A DNA stretch of 64,000 nucleotides, taken from the NCBI GenBank assembly GCA_000729835.1, contig JFHB01000005.1:62001-126000 (forward strand). Direction: 5' to 3'. The stretch is from Atkinsonella hypoxylon (lineage: Eukaryota > Ascomycota > Sordariomycetes > Hypocreales > Clavicipitaceae). Of this stretch, positions 54,458 to 64,000 are shown piece by piece. Below the pieces are notes generated by a model, which worked only from the letters and a program-made list of their open reading frames with translations, was not told the origin of the DNA and did no database searches. The position numbers and the translations under genes are program-made. Positions within the stretch are counted from its first letter, which is position 1. Every line of letters begins with the position of its first letter.

Positions 54458-57400
54458 TCAAGCTAGCACCCATTCGCTCCCTCTCTTGATAAATTTGTCC
54501 AGCAGCATGCCCAGGTCAGTCAGGACAAATCTGCAAATATAGAATCCAAAAAACTCTGCAGCGTGGCGGGTGCAGAGCTCAAGCCCTACTTGAGTTTTAT
54601 CTGCATGACGAAGCCCAGGATCGTCAACTTGACGAGCTATTTGATCTAACATTTTGTTAGTATTCTGCACTGTGGCACAGTAACGGCTGGCCTTTTTGGA
54701 TTGGATTCCTTACCGATAGCTTGAGCTGCATCGAACAGGCGAGCAAGGGAACTCATGTAATTTGCATTCGGTCCTATAAATTGTGCTTGCATCATGTCAC
54801 GCTTAGGTGGACGACTGGTCGGCTGCGGCGTCATCGGTAGTGTCGGCATGGTGGCTACTTCCTTGTTTCCCTCGCTCCCGGCCAGGCGACTGCTGTAGGC
54901 TCCTCCTAGTCCAATGCTGGAGTTCTTTGAACGCAGCCGTCTCCAAGAGAACGATGACTTGCCAGAGATACTACCAGTTCGAAGAGCAGCGAAGCCGCCG
55001 TCAACCTCCATTAAATTCGAGGCTTCTCTAAAAAGCACTCCTGAGCCTTGCACACCCACTTCACTGCCAAGTTTTCGGGTAAGGGTATTTTGCACTTGTT
55101 CCAAAATGCCTTCCAGAGCCTGCATTTCGTCAAGCATCGCGTCAGCGTCGCACGTATTCACCGTTGCTAGTTTCAAAAGCGCTGCCGTAAGCAGGTCGCA
55201 ATTTGAAATCTTGTCCTCAACGTTCCGAAGCTTAGCACCTTTAACCTTCCAAACGTCGCGAGGTACAAAGAGCTTCGTACTTAAATAACCGCCTCGAGGA
55301 TGCGTTAATGTTTGGTACAGACAACGCATTAACCAAAAAGGCCGCAGCATAATATCATTAGGACAAGGCTCGAGGGCAACAGGTGGGTCAAGGACCATGA
55401 GGTTAGGTGAGCCTGGTGTAGCCGCCAAGTGAATATTGTCCTCAAACAGATGGAAACTAACTGGGGATTCTGAATCCATTTGTTCTCGGAGGGAAGCTAC
55501 AACCGGAATGGGTAGCGCAGGGTTGGCAAGCGTCCTAGCAGTACCGAAATGCAAGCTCGACGGGGTCCCAGGCGACATGTCGATGTTTTCGTCGAGATTC
55601 GACAAGGAGAGGTTCCGGCCCTTGAGGCTTCGTAAACTGGATGAGGAAAAGTTCTTTCGAAGCTTGCTAGCCGTAGGGGAGCCAGGGCGACCTGTGTAGC
55701 CGTCGTCGGCATCCGCTTGGCCTCGTCGATTCAGTCGTGATCCGATGGCGGCAAGGTCAAGTGCTGGAGCCTCAGCTGTCGGCGGCGTAAGTTTTCTATA
55801 TGAATGGCTCGTCTGTGGGCGGTCAGCGACCGGCGCTTCGGTATTTAATGTGGCCTCGATGTCCGTCTTTGCGAGTGACAGCTCCCCATAGCTGGTAGCT
55901 GGAGGCTGCCGGAGTTGAGTAGTTTCAATTTTGAGTTGCTTCGGGTTCTGGCCAGATAAGCGGCGATTTCTTACACTTCGGCCAGGTGAGGAAGCGCGAG
56001 CTAGAGGAAGCTCAGGTAATGACTGCTTAGGCGGTGGTGCGGATGGCTGTAGATTTTTAGGAAATTTGTGTTGTTGCTGTTGTTGCTGTGAAGGTTGTTG
56101 CTGCATGGCGGACTTGTCCACGATCGCAGCCAGTGATCTAGTACTGGGGACATCTGGTTGGATATCTACCCCTGTTTCCTTACTCCGAGATGCAGGGCGA
56201 TATGAGGTAATGGGCTTCTGATGATCCTCGAACAAAGAATCCTCAATGTTATACTCACGAGTCATCTCCTCCAGGATGCGTTCCTCTTCATCTGATGAGA
56301 GGCTATCATCATAGAAACCACGTGATTTTGGTTTGTTTGCATGTTGCGCCGCTTGGCGCTGATATTCGTCCGGGTATGCCTCACGTTCTGTCTGCCTGAC
56401 GCGTTCGCGAGCTGCCTCCACTTTCCTGAGAACCTTGGTCACAATCTCTTCGGTGCGGTCTATAGTATCATGATCATGAGGGTCCATGGGCTCGTATCCA
56501 TCGTCATAGGCGGCTTCGATAGCTGCGTCCAAGGCGGTGTCAAATTCTGTTTCGGTATCGCCGCGTAGACCTCGAAAGTGCCCACTGTGCAAGCAGGAGG
56601 ATCCTTGAGAATGTACCGACGTGCTGGGTGAGTCTCCTGATTCGTCGATTGGGTCAAGCCATGAATTTTGGCTGTCATCCCTGAAATGACCCGTGCCATC
56701 GCGGGAGCCGCTCCATGAGCCGGAGGGGTAAGAGTCTATGCCCGTCCCCCGATCTTCAGAGTCGTATAGCTCGTTGTGAGGCTTCTTCAGTGATGAGGGC
56801 TGCCGAGTTGCCAAAGGCTGCAGAGAACGAGTATTATTACTCATGTATTCTTCTGCTAAACGGAATTTTTGAGGTGAGCGAGAAAATGCAGAGTGCAGGG
56901 AAGGTTGTTCAGGTGCCAGGCGTGCTGAGCGTGATACCTCCTGAGCGCTATCACTGAGGTATCTAGTCTCTTTTCGGATGAGTAGTGGTTGTGAGTCGGA
57001 TTCTTCCTTGCGCAACTGCGTTGTAGATACCGCTGTTTTCACTTCTAATATCTCTGCTTGGGTATATTCATCATCTCGTTCATCCGGACTTGGACTTCCC
57101 GGGGGAACAGGGAGTTCTTTGTTGTTCTTTGCCTGCCACGGCGCCAATTGGTCTAAATCTTGAATACGTGAAGCATACCTCCGGCACTACCAATAAACAC
57201 AAGCGATTAGTAAGTTAATGATACCACCGCAGATCTATATTTGGCACAATTTGTATGAGGGGTCAATCGCTTACAATTCCCTCGAGTCTCATCCTGTCTT
57301 CGTCTCCCACTGTCTTAACGAGGATGTGTTGCAGAAGATCGCATGCCTCGGCGTAAAACTGCCTAGCGCCTTTAAATCTCTGAGCGTTGTCTAACTGAAC

Positions 57401-58246
57401 AGCCGTATTGGCCTTCTGTAAAGCTGTAGATAGCATGGCCTTCTGTGAAAGGGGCTTCGTGCTGCGATTCTCAATCCAATCCACGGTGCTCTTTCCATTA
57501 CCATTTTGGGACTGGCCATGACTTGAACCATATGGCTCCCTAACTTTATTATGAGGCATCTTGGGCAAAGACTCCGACAGAGATGCAACGGTGGCTGGTT
57601 CAAGCTGAGCATGGGATGTCCCGGATATGTCGGTGTCGCTGGCTTCCCCTCCTGGAAGCACCTCTAGGCTTGAGCGACTGCCTTCGAAAGTTTCACTCAG
57701 TGCGCTCAGAGGAGCAATTAGGGGTAGCGATAGCGCCGGGAGCTCGATTATAGATTTGGCGGGTTCGAATGTCGGCTCGGTCTCGAAATCAGGCTCGCTT
57801 GGGGGCGTCTCTGGAAGGACTTTGCATCGAGTGTGGAACTCAGCGTTGAAGGAGGGCGCTTCGCTGGGAGAGTAGGCTAGGGTGAGAGTCGCCGACGTCG
57901 TTGCTGCTGCCGCGGCGTCCCGTGGCGGCAGCAACGACGAAGTACGTGGCAAGCGCGCAGGAGTCGTGGCCGAGGAAGACGGCTTCAGAGGTCGTGGTGA
58001 AGTCGAGCCAGTGCATGGGCGAAAGGCAGAAGGATCCAGCGCGGCTGAAGAGGTGGATAGTAGGGGAAGAGCGACGTTGGTGACGGTGGAAACGAAATCG
58101 GTTGTACGGGTGCTGTCAAAGCAATGCCCCAGGTTCATTCTTTGCTCTCCCGCAATGGACGCAAACCGGAGTTTAACTAGTGTGCGAGGGAAAAGGTTGT
58201 CGACCGCAGAGTGGTTCTCGACTCGGTGGCGCCCGCCTGACAACAA
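54458..58246 (-). CDS. MIT-domain protein, large fungal
   Basis: Large, mostly disordered protein of up to 1210 residues with one MIT (microtubule interacting and trafficking) domain. The MIT module binds ESCRT-III tails in Vps4 and related proteins. Exons 57275-58246, 54714-57186 and 54458-54645. Exon 1 has a Ser/Pro-rich N-terminus, then the MIT helices LSTALQKANTAVQLDNAQRFKGARQFYAEACDLL, split by intron 1 at EGI|CRRYASRIQDLD. A long Ser/Gln/Pro-rich region (poly-Gln near 56070-56105) leads to a conserved C-terminal part with LRPFWLMRCLYQTLTHPRGGYLSTKLFVPRDVW and MLDEMQALEGILEQVQ, ending FFGFYICRFVLTDLGMLLDKF. The true start may be the ATG at 58138 (MNLGHCFDSTRTTD), since the first 36 residues from 58246 look non-conserved. 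Role in endosomal traffic is inference. Confidence 0.85.
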
Positions 58247-59417
58247 TGTCTCAGACTATTCGGCCAGATTTCCAATGCTAACTAGTCCGTACCAAGGTAG
58301 GCTGGGCCTCAATGCCATGCAATCCACTTGATATCAATTCAACTCAATTCGATGCAAAGCGATGTTGCGCCAGGCCTGCTATATACATCAGAGCATGTCG
58401 TTTCTTCACTCGTGGTCACGGTAGAAGTTGAGACAGGCCCACGCGGACTGTGCCCAGTTCATGCAGGACAGGGACGGGACAGGGACGGAGCAGTGGCCGG
58501 ACCTCGTTCAAGAGCAGGACAAAGCGAGAGAATTCGCGGCGCGATGGCTGTATGTAGTCAAACAGACGCAGCTGAAGTGCACTCGGGAGCACTGGTTCTG
58601 GTTCATTAATGCTGGCTACGGGTCTCATGTGGTCCTGGGTCCTGTCACGACATGACTAGGAGTCTTGGGGAAACAGGAACGGCGTGGAGAAGACGAAAGC
58701 AGAAGGAACGAGTTGCTGGAGACGGAACCAGTCAATTGGTGCCAGCTGCAGGTCCAGCGCATGGGTTCCTAGGGCTCAGGATTGGCCAGCCGAATCTGGT
58801 CCAGTCAACTCGTCTCCTACCCAACTACGGCACAAGCCTTTACTCTTCTTCATCAGTCTTTATCATCTGGTTGGTCGAATTTCCTCGACTCCTTAAGCTT
58901 CTTCGAATGAACGAACCGATGCCATCCTCACCACGACCCGATGATCCCATGACCTCACGACCCCCTTTCTGTCGCGTCGTGACTCTCCATATCGTCCAGT
59001 GATAGCTCTTGTGATGGGCTCCACTTCATGCGATATCGTGAAAAAGCGGATATGCTAACCGCGCAGCAGCTAGTCAGGGGTTTAGAATTGAAAACAACAT
59101 TGAACGCGACAAGTCATCTGGTCAGCGATATGGACAAATAGGGCGGCTGTATGTAACGACACGACCCTCTCTGCTTCACTCGGGACGGCATCAAAATACA
59201 CGGTCGAGCAACAGTGTTTCAACACTGCCCTTCGCCTTTGAATCTGGTGATAATTTTCATACCCCACATCCTTCTCGTCCCAGCAAAAACATTTATATAC
59301 ACTCTTCAAGAAATGGCCCAAGATGCAACAATCTATCTTGGCGCCGCCTCGGGCACCCAGGACTGCATTCTGAGCCTAGCGTTCTTCATCGCGCCGTGAA
59401 GTCGATCGCACTGTATC

Positions 59418-59671
59418 TCTTTGATACCGAGAAGGCTACACTTTCGTACCGACCCATTTTTATATAATGACTCTGTGGAGTGACCTCGAGTGACCTTAGA
59501 TCCTTATCGAAAGAGGTGGAGTGCAATGTAGCTCTTGGTAACACCAGCAGTTGTTGGAACTTCGATTATAGTTTACATTAGTATAGGGTGAGAAGTACCT
59601 TTTGCTTCGATGTTTTAATTGGCCCGTAATCCTTGTCGGTACGAAAGTGTAGCCTTCTCGGCATCAAAGAT
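59418..59671. repeat. Spaced inverted repeat, ~36-bp arms
   Basis: Left arm 59418-59453 (core GAGAAGGCTACACTTTCGT) and right arm 59635-59671 are reverse complements with one mismatch, separated by about 180 bases. No open frame of note lies between. It could be the end pair of a small non-autonomous transposon or a long hairpin. Confidence 0.85.
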
Positions 59672-60010
59672 ATTGCAATATTGGCGTAAATGGGAGAGGG
59701 GGGAGGAAGCGGGGGCAGCGCTAAGTAGCGTTGGCCATTGAATGACACGAGCGAGCGCCGGCACTTCACAATAGTTATGGCAGTGCTAATTTGATTTCCC
59801 CTCTTTGCAGCCCGTTTTCCCCATACTGCTAAATGCTGTGTGCTTTGTATTATGCGGAGTATTGAACACATACTTGTTTTCTGTGTGCACATCATCGCAC
59901 CGCATTTCGATTCGAATTACATCCGGTTCAATATTCAAATCCACGAGACAGGCCTAGTCGTAACCACTGATCCATAGTGTGACATAATGCGAGAAACAAA
60001 CATACTACCT

Positions 60011-60061
60011 GCCTAGGTAGGTACCTAGGTAGGTACCTAAGTTACATACCTACCTATTTAC
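60011..60061. repeat. CCTAGGTAGGTACC repeat cluster
   Basis: Overlapping copies of CCTAGGTAGGTA and their reverse complements give a highly palindromic 50-bp stretch, the densest of several such sites in the window (others near 7231, 15973, 16311, 22155, 44318). Confidence 0.85.
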
Positions 60062-60226
60062 CTAATGCAGCATCCCGCAGCCAGTCCACGCGCCAGCCCC
60101 ACATTTTTCTTTGCTGCATCTCCTTACAGCTGCCATCCTTGAAACTCCAGGCATGAAGCTACAGAGACTTAAACAACAACATACCTCTGGGATTAAACGT
60201 GCTGTCTCGGCTGGCTAATCGACGCA

Positions 60227-62179
60227 ATGACCAGCGTTGATGACATCTTCAAAGTATTTATTCTAATAATCTCTCGGTGCAGCCGTTACCACGTCTTGTG
60301 TTGACTATTGTCTCAGAATTCTGGAATCCCTAGCAAACGCAAGCTCGAAGCTGTCAAAGATCCAAGTTCGTCATTTTCCTTCTGCAGCACGGAACCTTCA
60401 CAGCCACGGATGGGAAAGGGAACGAGAGGATGAGGGAAGAAAACTGGCATCGGACTGACCGCTCTCTTGCTTACAGATGAGATATACAAGTCGAATAAAT
60501 TGAGCGTCGCCGGCTCCAACCGCCGTGCTCAAATCCAAGACGTGCACGATGACGATCGCGAATCTGGCCTGGCAGTTAGTCTAGAGGACGAAGAGAGCTT
60601 TGGCCCTGCCATGCCACCAGAAGATGGCGAGGATGGCGAGGAAGGCGGCGACGATGAGGAAGGTCGCTTTTTTGGTGGTGGAATAAGCAAGCAAGAATCA
60701 CTAATTCTCGAGTTTGTCGACGAAATCGGCGAAGTGGACAAGGTCCCAGATAAGATAGACGTCGCATGGCTACGGAAAACGATGCTCAATTTCGAAAAAC
60801 GCATAACCAAAAACGCCGAGCTGCGGGCCAAGTATGAAAACGATCCGCAAAAATTTATCAGCAGTGAAGCCGATTTAGACGCTGAAATCAAAGGATTGTC
60901 CATCCTATCGGAGCATCCGGAACTATATCTGGAATTTGTCAGGCTTGGTTCAGTTACTAGCTTCGTGGGACTACTCGCCCATGAGAATACAGATATCGCC
61001 ATCGACACCATGGAAATTGTGGGCGAGTTGACAGACGAAGACGTGTCTGCTGAGGATGACCAATGGAACGGCCTTGTCGAAGCCTTGATCGACGCCGATC
61101 TGATCGGATTACTCGTCTCCAACTTTTCGCGTCTGAACGAAGACGACGAAGCAGACCGAAGCGGCGTATACTACGCCCTCGGTATAATAGAAAACCTGTG
61201 CTCCCGATCCATCATAGCGACTCGCGTCGGTCGGGAGACCGCTCTCTTGAAATGGCTCCTCCAGCGCATTCAGCGCAAGGAATCTCCCGTATCACAGAAC
61301 AAGCAATACGCTGCCGAGATCCTGGCCATCCTGGCCCAAGCGTCCCCTTCGCATTGCGAGCAACTCGCCGACCTCGATGCGATGGACATTCTGCTCCAAT
61401 TGGTCGCCACCTATCGCAAACACGATCCGGACAAAGGAGGCGAAGAGGAGGAGTACATGGAGAATCTATTCGAGGTCCTCACATGCATGGCCGATCAGCC
61501 ATCAGGAAAAAGCAAATTCATTGATGCTGAAGGTGTTGAACTGTGTCTCATTATGCTGAAGGAAGGCAAAATGAGCAAAGTCCCCGCACTTCGCTTGTTA
61601 GACCACGCAGCTGGCAGTATGAGCGGCACACAAGTGTGCATAACGATTGTCGAAGCCGGCGGTCTCAAGGGCATCTTCACGCTATTCAATAAGACGCAAG
61701 ATCATCGACTACTTGCCCACCTACTTGCAATTTTTGCATCTATGCTTCGTCTCTTGCCCGGATCATCAGCAGAACGAATCCGCACGCTAGCCAAGTTTGT
61801 AGAAAAGGACTATGCCAAGACAGTCAAGCTAGTCCATCTGCACAGGGAATATGCAACACGCGTACACCACGCAGAGCAACTGTTCAATCAAGAAAGAGGA
61901 GGTGGTGGTGGTGACGAGGATTCTGAGATTGAGCTGCTATCACGGAGACTGGATGCAGGACTATTCACATTACAACAGATTGATGTAATCCTCGCATGGC
62001 TTATTGCTGAAGACGAAGGGGCCAGCAAGAAGATCAAAAAATTGCTCGCAGAGCAAGAAGGAGACTTCGCAGTCCTTGCAAGGATATTGTCCGAGCAGCA
62101 AAGCGGCCTGGATACCTCGGAGGAAGAGAGCAAGGACCTAAGCGACATGTTAGGAACATTGATTAAATTCCTGCACTAA
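60227..62179 (+). CDS. Beta-catenin-like protein 1 (CTNNBL1) homologue
   Basis: Armadillo-repeat nuclear protein associated with the Prp19/CDC5L spliceosome complex in animals and fission yeast. Exons 60227-60253, 60317-60365 and 60477-62179 give 592 residues. A short N-terminus MTSVDDIFK joins NSGIPSKRKLEAVKDP, with a basic KRK, and NEIYKSNKLS. An acidic Glu/Asp/Gly-rich segment (residues about 60-90) precedes LRKTMLNFEKRITKNAELRAKYENDPQKFI, the conserved start of the armadillo domain. Helical repeats with SEHPELYLEFVRLG, YYALGIIENLCS, KQYAAEILAILAQ and LRLLDHAAG run to the C-terminus, which ends DMLGTLIKFLH. The three short N-terminal splice joins keep frame and give the family N-terminus. 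Confidence 0.94.
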
Positions 62180-62411
62180 AACATAGTCTATCCCACTCAG
62201 CAAGCATTGTATACTTCGGAGTGAGAAAAAGTTTGTCATATGTCAGACCAAAAAGCCCAGCAAGCGCCGCGACAACGTCACGCCCACTAGCTGCCCAGCA
62301 AAAGTCCGAATCTATCAAACAAGCATAATTCTATGCGCTCATACTCTCCAGCCACATCTACAATGCAACGTAACAAAAAAGGAAGTCTCAAAAATCACAA
62401 AAAACTAGCAG

Positions 62412-63092
62412 TTACTGCTTCGAGCATGCAACAGGCTTGACGTCAAACACCGCACTAAGCAAGTTCTTCACCACGCTGGCCTGGCCCTTCGACCCAGCCT
62501 CCCTGATCGTCTGGATATGCTTGTCTGCCTCCCTGGAGGCATCCGCCTCAGCTTGCTCGTTTCCTTGGCTGTGCTATTTCCGAGGGAAAAGAAAGAATTA
62601 GTCTCAACATGTTTCTTCCTAGCGCTGCATAAGATTTTTTTTTTTTAAAAAAAAAAAAGAAAAAAAAAAAAACCACGTCACAAACCTCGGCTTCAAACTT
62701 CTTGAACTCCTCTTCCTTCTTCGCCTTGTAAGCTGCTATTTCCTTCTTTGCCTCATCGCGGGCTTCGCGGACGCGCTTCGTGCGGACTACGCTGTTAGGA
62801 TCCATGTCATCGGTATATGCCTGCTTGATCTTACATTCTCGGGCTATGGGGCGTCAGCAGCTGTGAAGCGGGAGGGTTTTCGCGGCGAGAGCAAAACGTA
62901 CCCTTTTGGACAATCTTGGATGCTTCTCGCTCGGCCTGGGATTTTGTAAGCTTTTCTTTCTTTCTTTGTCGTGGGGTTGTCTTGGGCGGTAGGGTGCGCA
63001 CATCGAGGAGGGTCTGGATGCCCGCGGAGTTTTGGGCTGACTGCGATAGGTTAGCTGGTGTGATGGATAGGCTGGCTGGCGGGACGAACCAT
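62412..63092 (-). CDS. VMA10: V-type ATPase subunit G
   Basis: Peripheral stalk subunit of the vacuolar proton pump (yeast Vma10), pairing with subunit E. Six exons are needed: 63090-63092, 63002-63040, 62902-62935, 62835-62843, 62686-62786 and 62412-62573, giving 115 residues, the family's normal size. The first exon contributes only the ATG; the fourth is a 9-nt microexon encoding most of ARE. The result reads MSAQNSAGIQTLLD, AEREASKIVQK, AREF, RTKRVREARDEAKKEIAAYK, FKKFEAE, HSQGNEQAEAD and a conserved end VKNLLSAVFDVKP. Treating MDPNSVV near 62805 as the start would use intronic sequence and lose the N-terminal stalk region. The last intron contains a T/A homopolymer hairpin (62637-62672). 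Divergent from PET117. Confidence 0.92.
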
Positions 63093-63564
63093 GGCGTGCT
63101 GATTGTGAGTATTTGGCAAGGATGCCTTTTCGGAGAAGTGGTTCGTGCTGGGAGCGGGTGGGTATGATGGTGGTGGCGCGGGGAGCTTCGATGTTGTGAT
63201 GATGGCGATGGTGATGGTGATGAGAGGTTGAGGCTGGTTGCAAGGTTGCTGGTTGCAGGTGACAGCTTAGCCACACCTCAGTTGGGGGTGAGACGATGAC
63301 GCTGTGCGAAGGTACATGGGTGTCCCATACAAAATATATAGGAAGCACAAGTCGCAGTCGATAGCTCCAGCCTGGCTGTTGTTACAAGCAATCGCAGGCA
63401 CTCCACAATTGCCTGAACTGCAAATCCAAATCTCACGTCACCCTGCAGAAGTGCTCGCAACTTCTGCCGACAACCCACAACGAAATCAATCCCTCACAAC
63501 CTCACTACGAGACTTTGATTTTACCTATCCGCGAGAGTCCAAGTGGCCATCCGACTCCCCCGCC
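63093..63564. promoter_or_regulatory. Divergent intergenic region of VMA10 and PET117
   Basis: A 472-bp gap between two divergently read start codons, so it should hold both promoters and leaders. The part nearest VMA10 has TGATGGTGATGG-type triplets. No clear TATA box was identified. A 137-codon frame (63304-63717) overlaps the PET117 start in another frame and is likely spurious. Confidence 0.5.
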
Positions 63565-63893
63565 ATGTCGCGCGCCTCGAAACTTACCCTAGCGGGAACT
63601 TCCCTCTTCGCCGCCAGCACAATAGTCTTCGTGCACTTCCAGCAAAAATGGGAACAAGCCGTTCGTCCCGTCCAAGACCACCTCAATCGAAGAGACAATC
63701 GTTCGCAAGCATGCTGACGCATTGATAGGCTATGCACGAGGGTGTCGTGCGAGACATGGAGCAACAACGGATCAAGCGCGAGCGACAGCTCGATTTCGAC
63801 ATGCAGCGCGCTCTGGAAGCAGAGTATAAGCAACATCAGACTGTCCATGATTCCACGATAGATGCGGATGCGAAGGGAGCACCACCGGGATAA
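63565..63893 (+). CDS. PET117: Cytochrome c oxidase assembly protein PET117
   Basis: Small mitochondrial inner-membrane protein needed to assemble cytochrome c oxidase (links to Cox15/heme A in yeast). Two exons, 63565-63660 and 63729-63893, give 86 residues. MSRASKLTLAGTSLFAASTIVFVHFQQKWEQA contains the single N-terminal membrane helix. The spliced AMHEGVVRDMEQQRIKRERQLDFDMQ continues with the conserved charged helix and a variable acidic tail. The join A|AMHEGVVRD restores the family sequence exactly. Confidence 0.93.
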
Positions 63894-64000
63894 CGTCTTG
63901 CAACGCCGTCTTGGTGAATCTCTTTGGTAAATCTAGCGGCCTTGGGAAAGACTTGTACACTAGGAATAAACACGACATGATGCATCGTCATGTACTCTAT

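Larger units (their letters stand above)
58247..60226. other. Intergenic with a spaced inverted repeat
   Basis: About 2 kb between the divergent MIT-domain and CTNNBL1 genes. It holds the inverted repeat described separately and a dense cluster of CCTAGGTAGGTACC motifs (60011-60061). Short plus-strand frames at 58328-59002 overlap and have no family resemblance. Confidence 0.45.

Noticed and set aside
60529..61122. 197-codon minus frame within CTNNBL1
   Set aside because: Ser-rich antisense shadow of a well-conserved exon.
62548..62805. Start of V-ATPase subunit G at the MDPNSVV methionine
   Set aside because: This ATG lies inside a 48-nt intron with GTAAGA donor and CTAAC branch point; using it loses the conserved N-terminal half.
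1..64000. CRISPR array, bacterial operons or rRNA genes
   Set aside because: No direct-repeat/spacer array, Shine-Dalgarno organisation or rRNA sequence seen; all gene structures are fungal nuclear.

Overview
The window is genomic DNA from a filamentous ascomycete (Pezizomycotina), most likely a sordariomycete and plausibly of the Hypocreales. The signs are short GT-AG introns with CTAAC-like branch points, split nuclear genes for conserved eukaryotic machinery, an intron-bearing nuclear tRNA-Ser(GCU), a Skn7 regulator, WSC and GPI wall proteins, and dispersed TACCTAGGTA and TACGGAGTA motifs between genes. The order-level placement is inference; no species can be named from sequence alone.

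Layout. 1-20 kb is ordinary core genome: CCT5 chaperonin subunit, a CipC-like DUF3759 protein, a secreted SGNH/GDSL esterase, tRNA-Thr(AGU), a GNAT acetyltransferase, a DUF167 protein, a HAD/RGG 'Swiss Army Knife' protein, eIF2B epsilon and the two-component regulator Skn7. 20-26.6 kb is gene-poor and holds one intron-containing tRNA-Ser(GCU). 26.6-43 kb looks like an accessory block: an isolated fatty-acid-hydroxylase-family protein, a GPI-anchored Ser/Gly-repeat wall protein, a frameshifted remnant of a fungal NLR/ankyrin-type repeat protein, and then two same-strand genes that look like extra copies of mitochondrial amino-acid enzymes. These are a nine-exon homoaconitase (lysine route) and an acetylglutamate kinase (arginine route) that ends exactly where the usual fungal polyprotein would continue into its reductase half. 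43-64 kb returns to gene-dense sequence: a WSC sensor, a GH105 hydrolase, an HMCES/SRAP DNA-protein crosslink protein, a histidine phosphatase, a Ty1/copia remnant interlaced with two inverted ~310 bp repeats, GUF1, a MIT-domain protein, CTNNBL1, V-ATPase subunit G and PET117.

The core genes serve protein folding, translation control, oxidative-stress signalling, splicing, vacuolar acidification and cytochrome oxidase assembly. They are not an operon-like unit; neighbours run convergently, divergently or in tandem with independent promoters. The most unusual part is the homoaconitase plus truncated acetylglutamate kinase pair. Second are the copia/inverted-repeat composite and the start-codon-only exon and 9-nt microexon of the V-ATPase G gene. 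Exon joins were derived by hand from reading frame, splice sites and family conservation; none is backed by transcript data.
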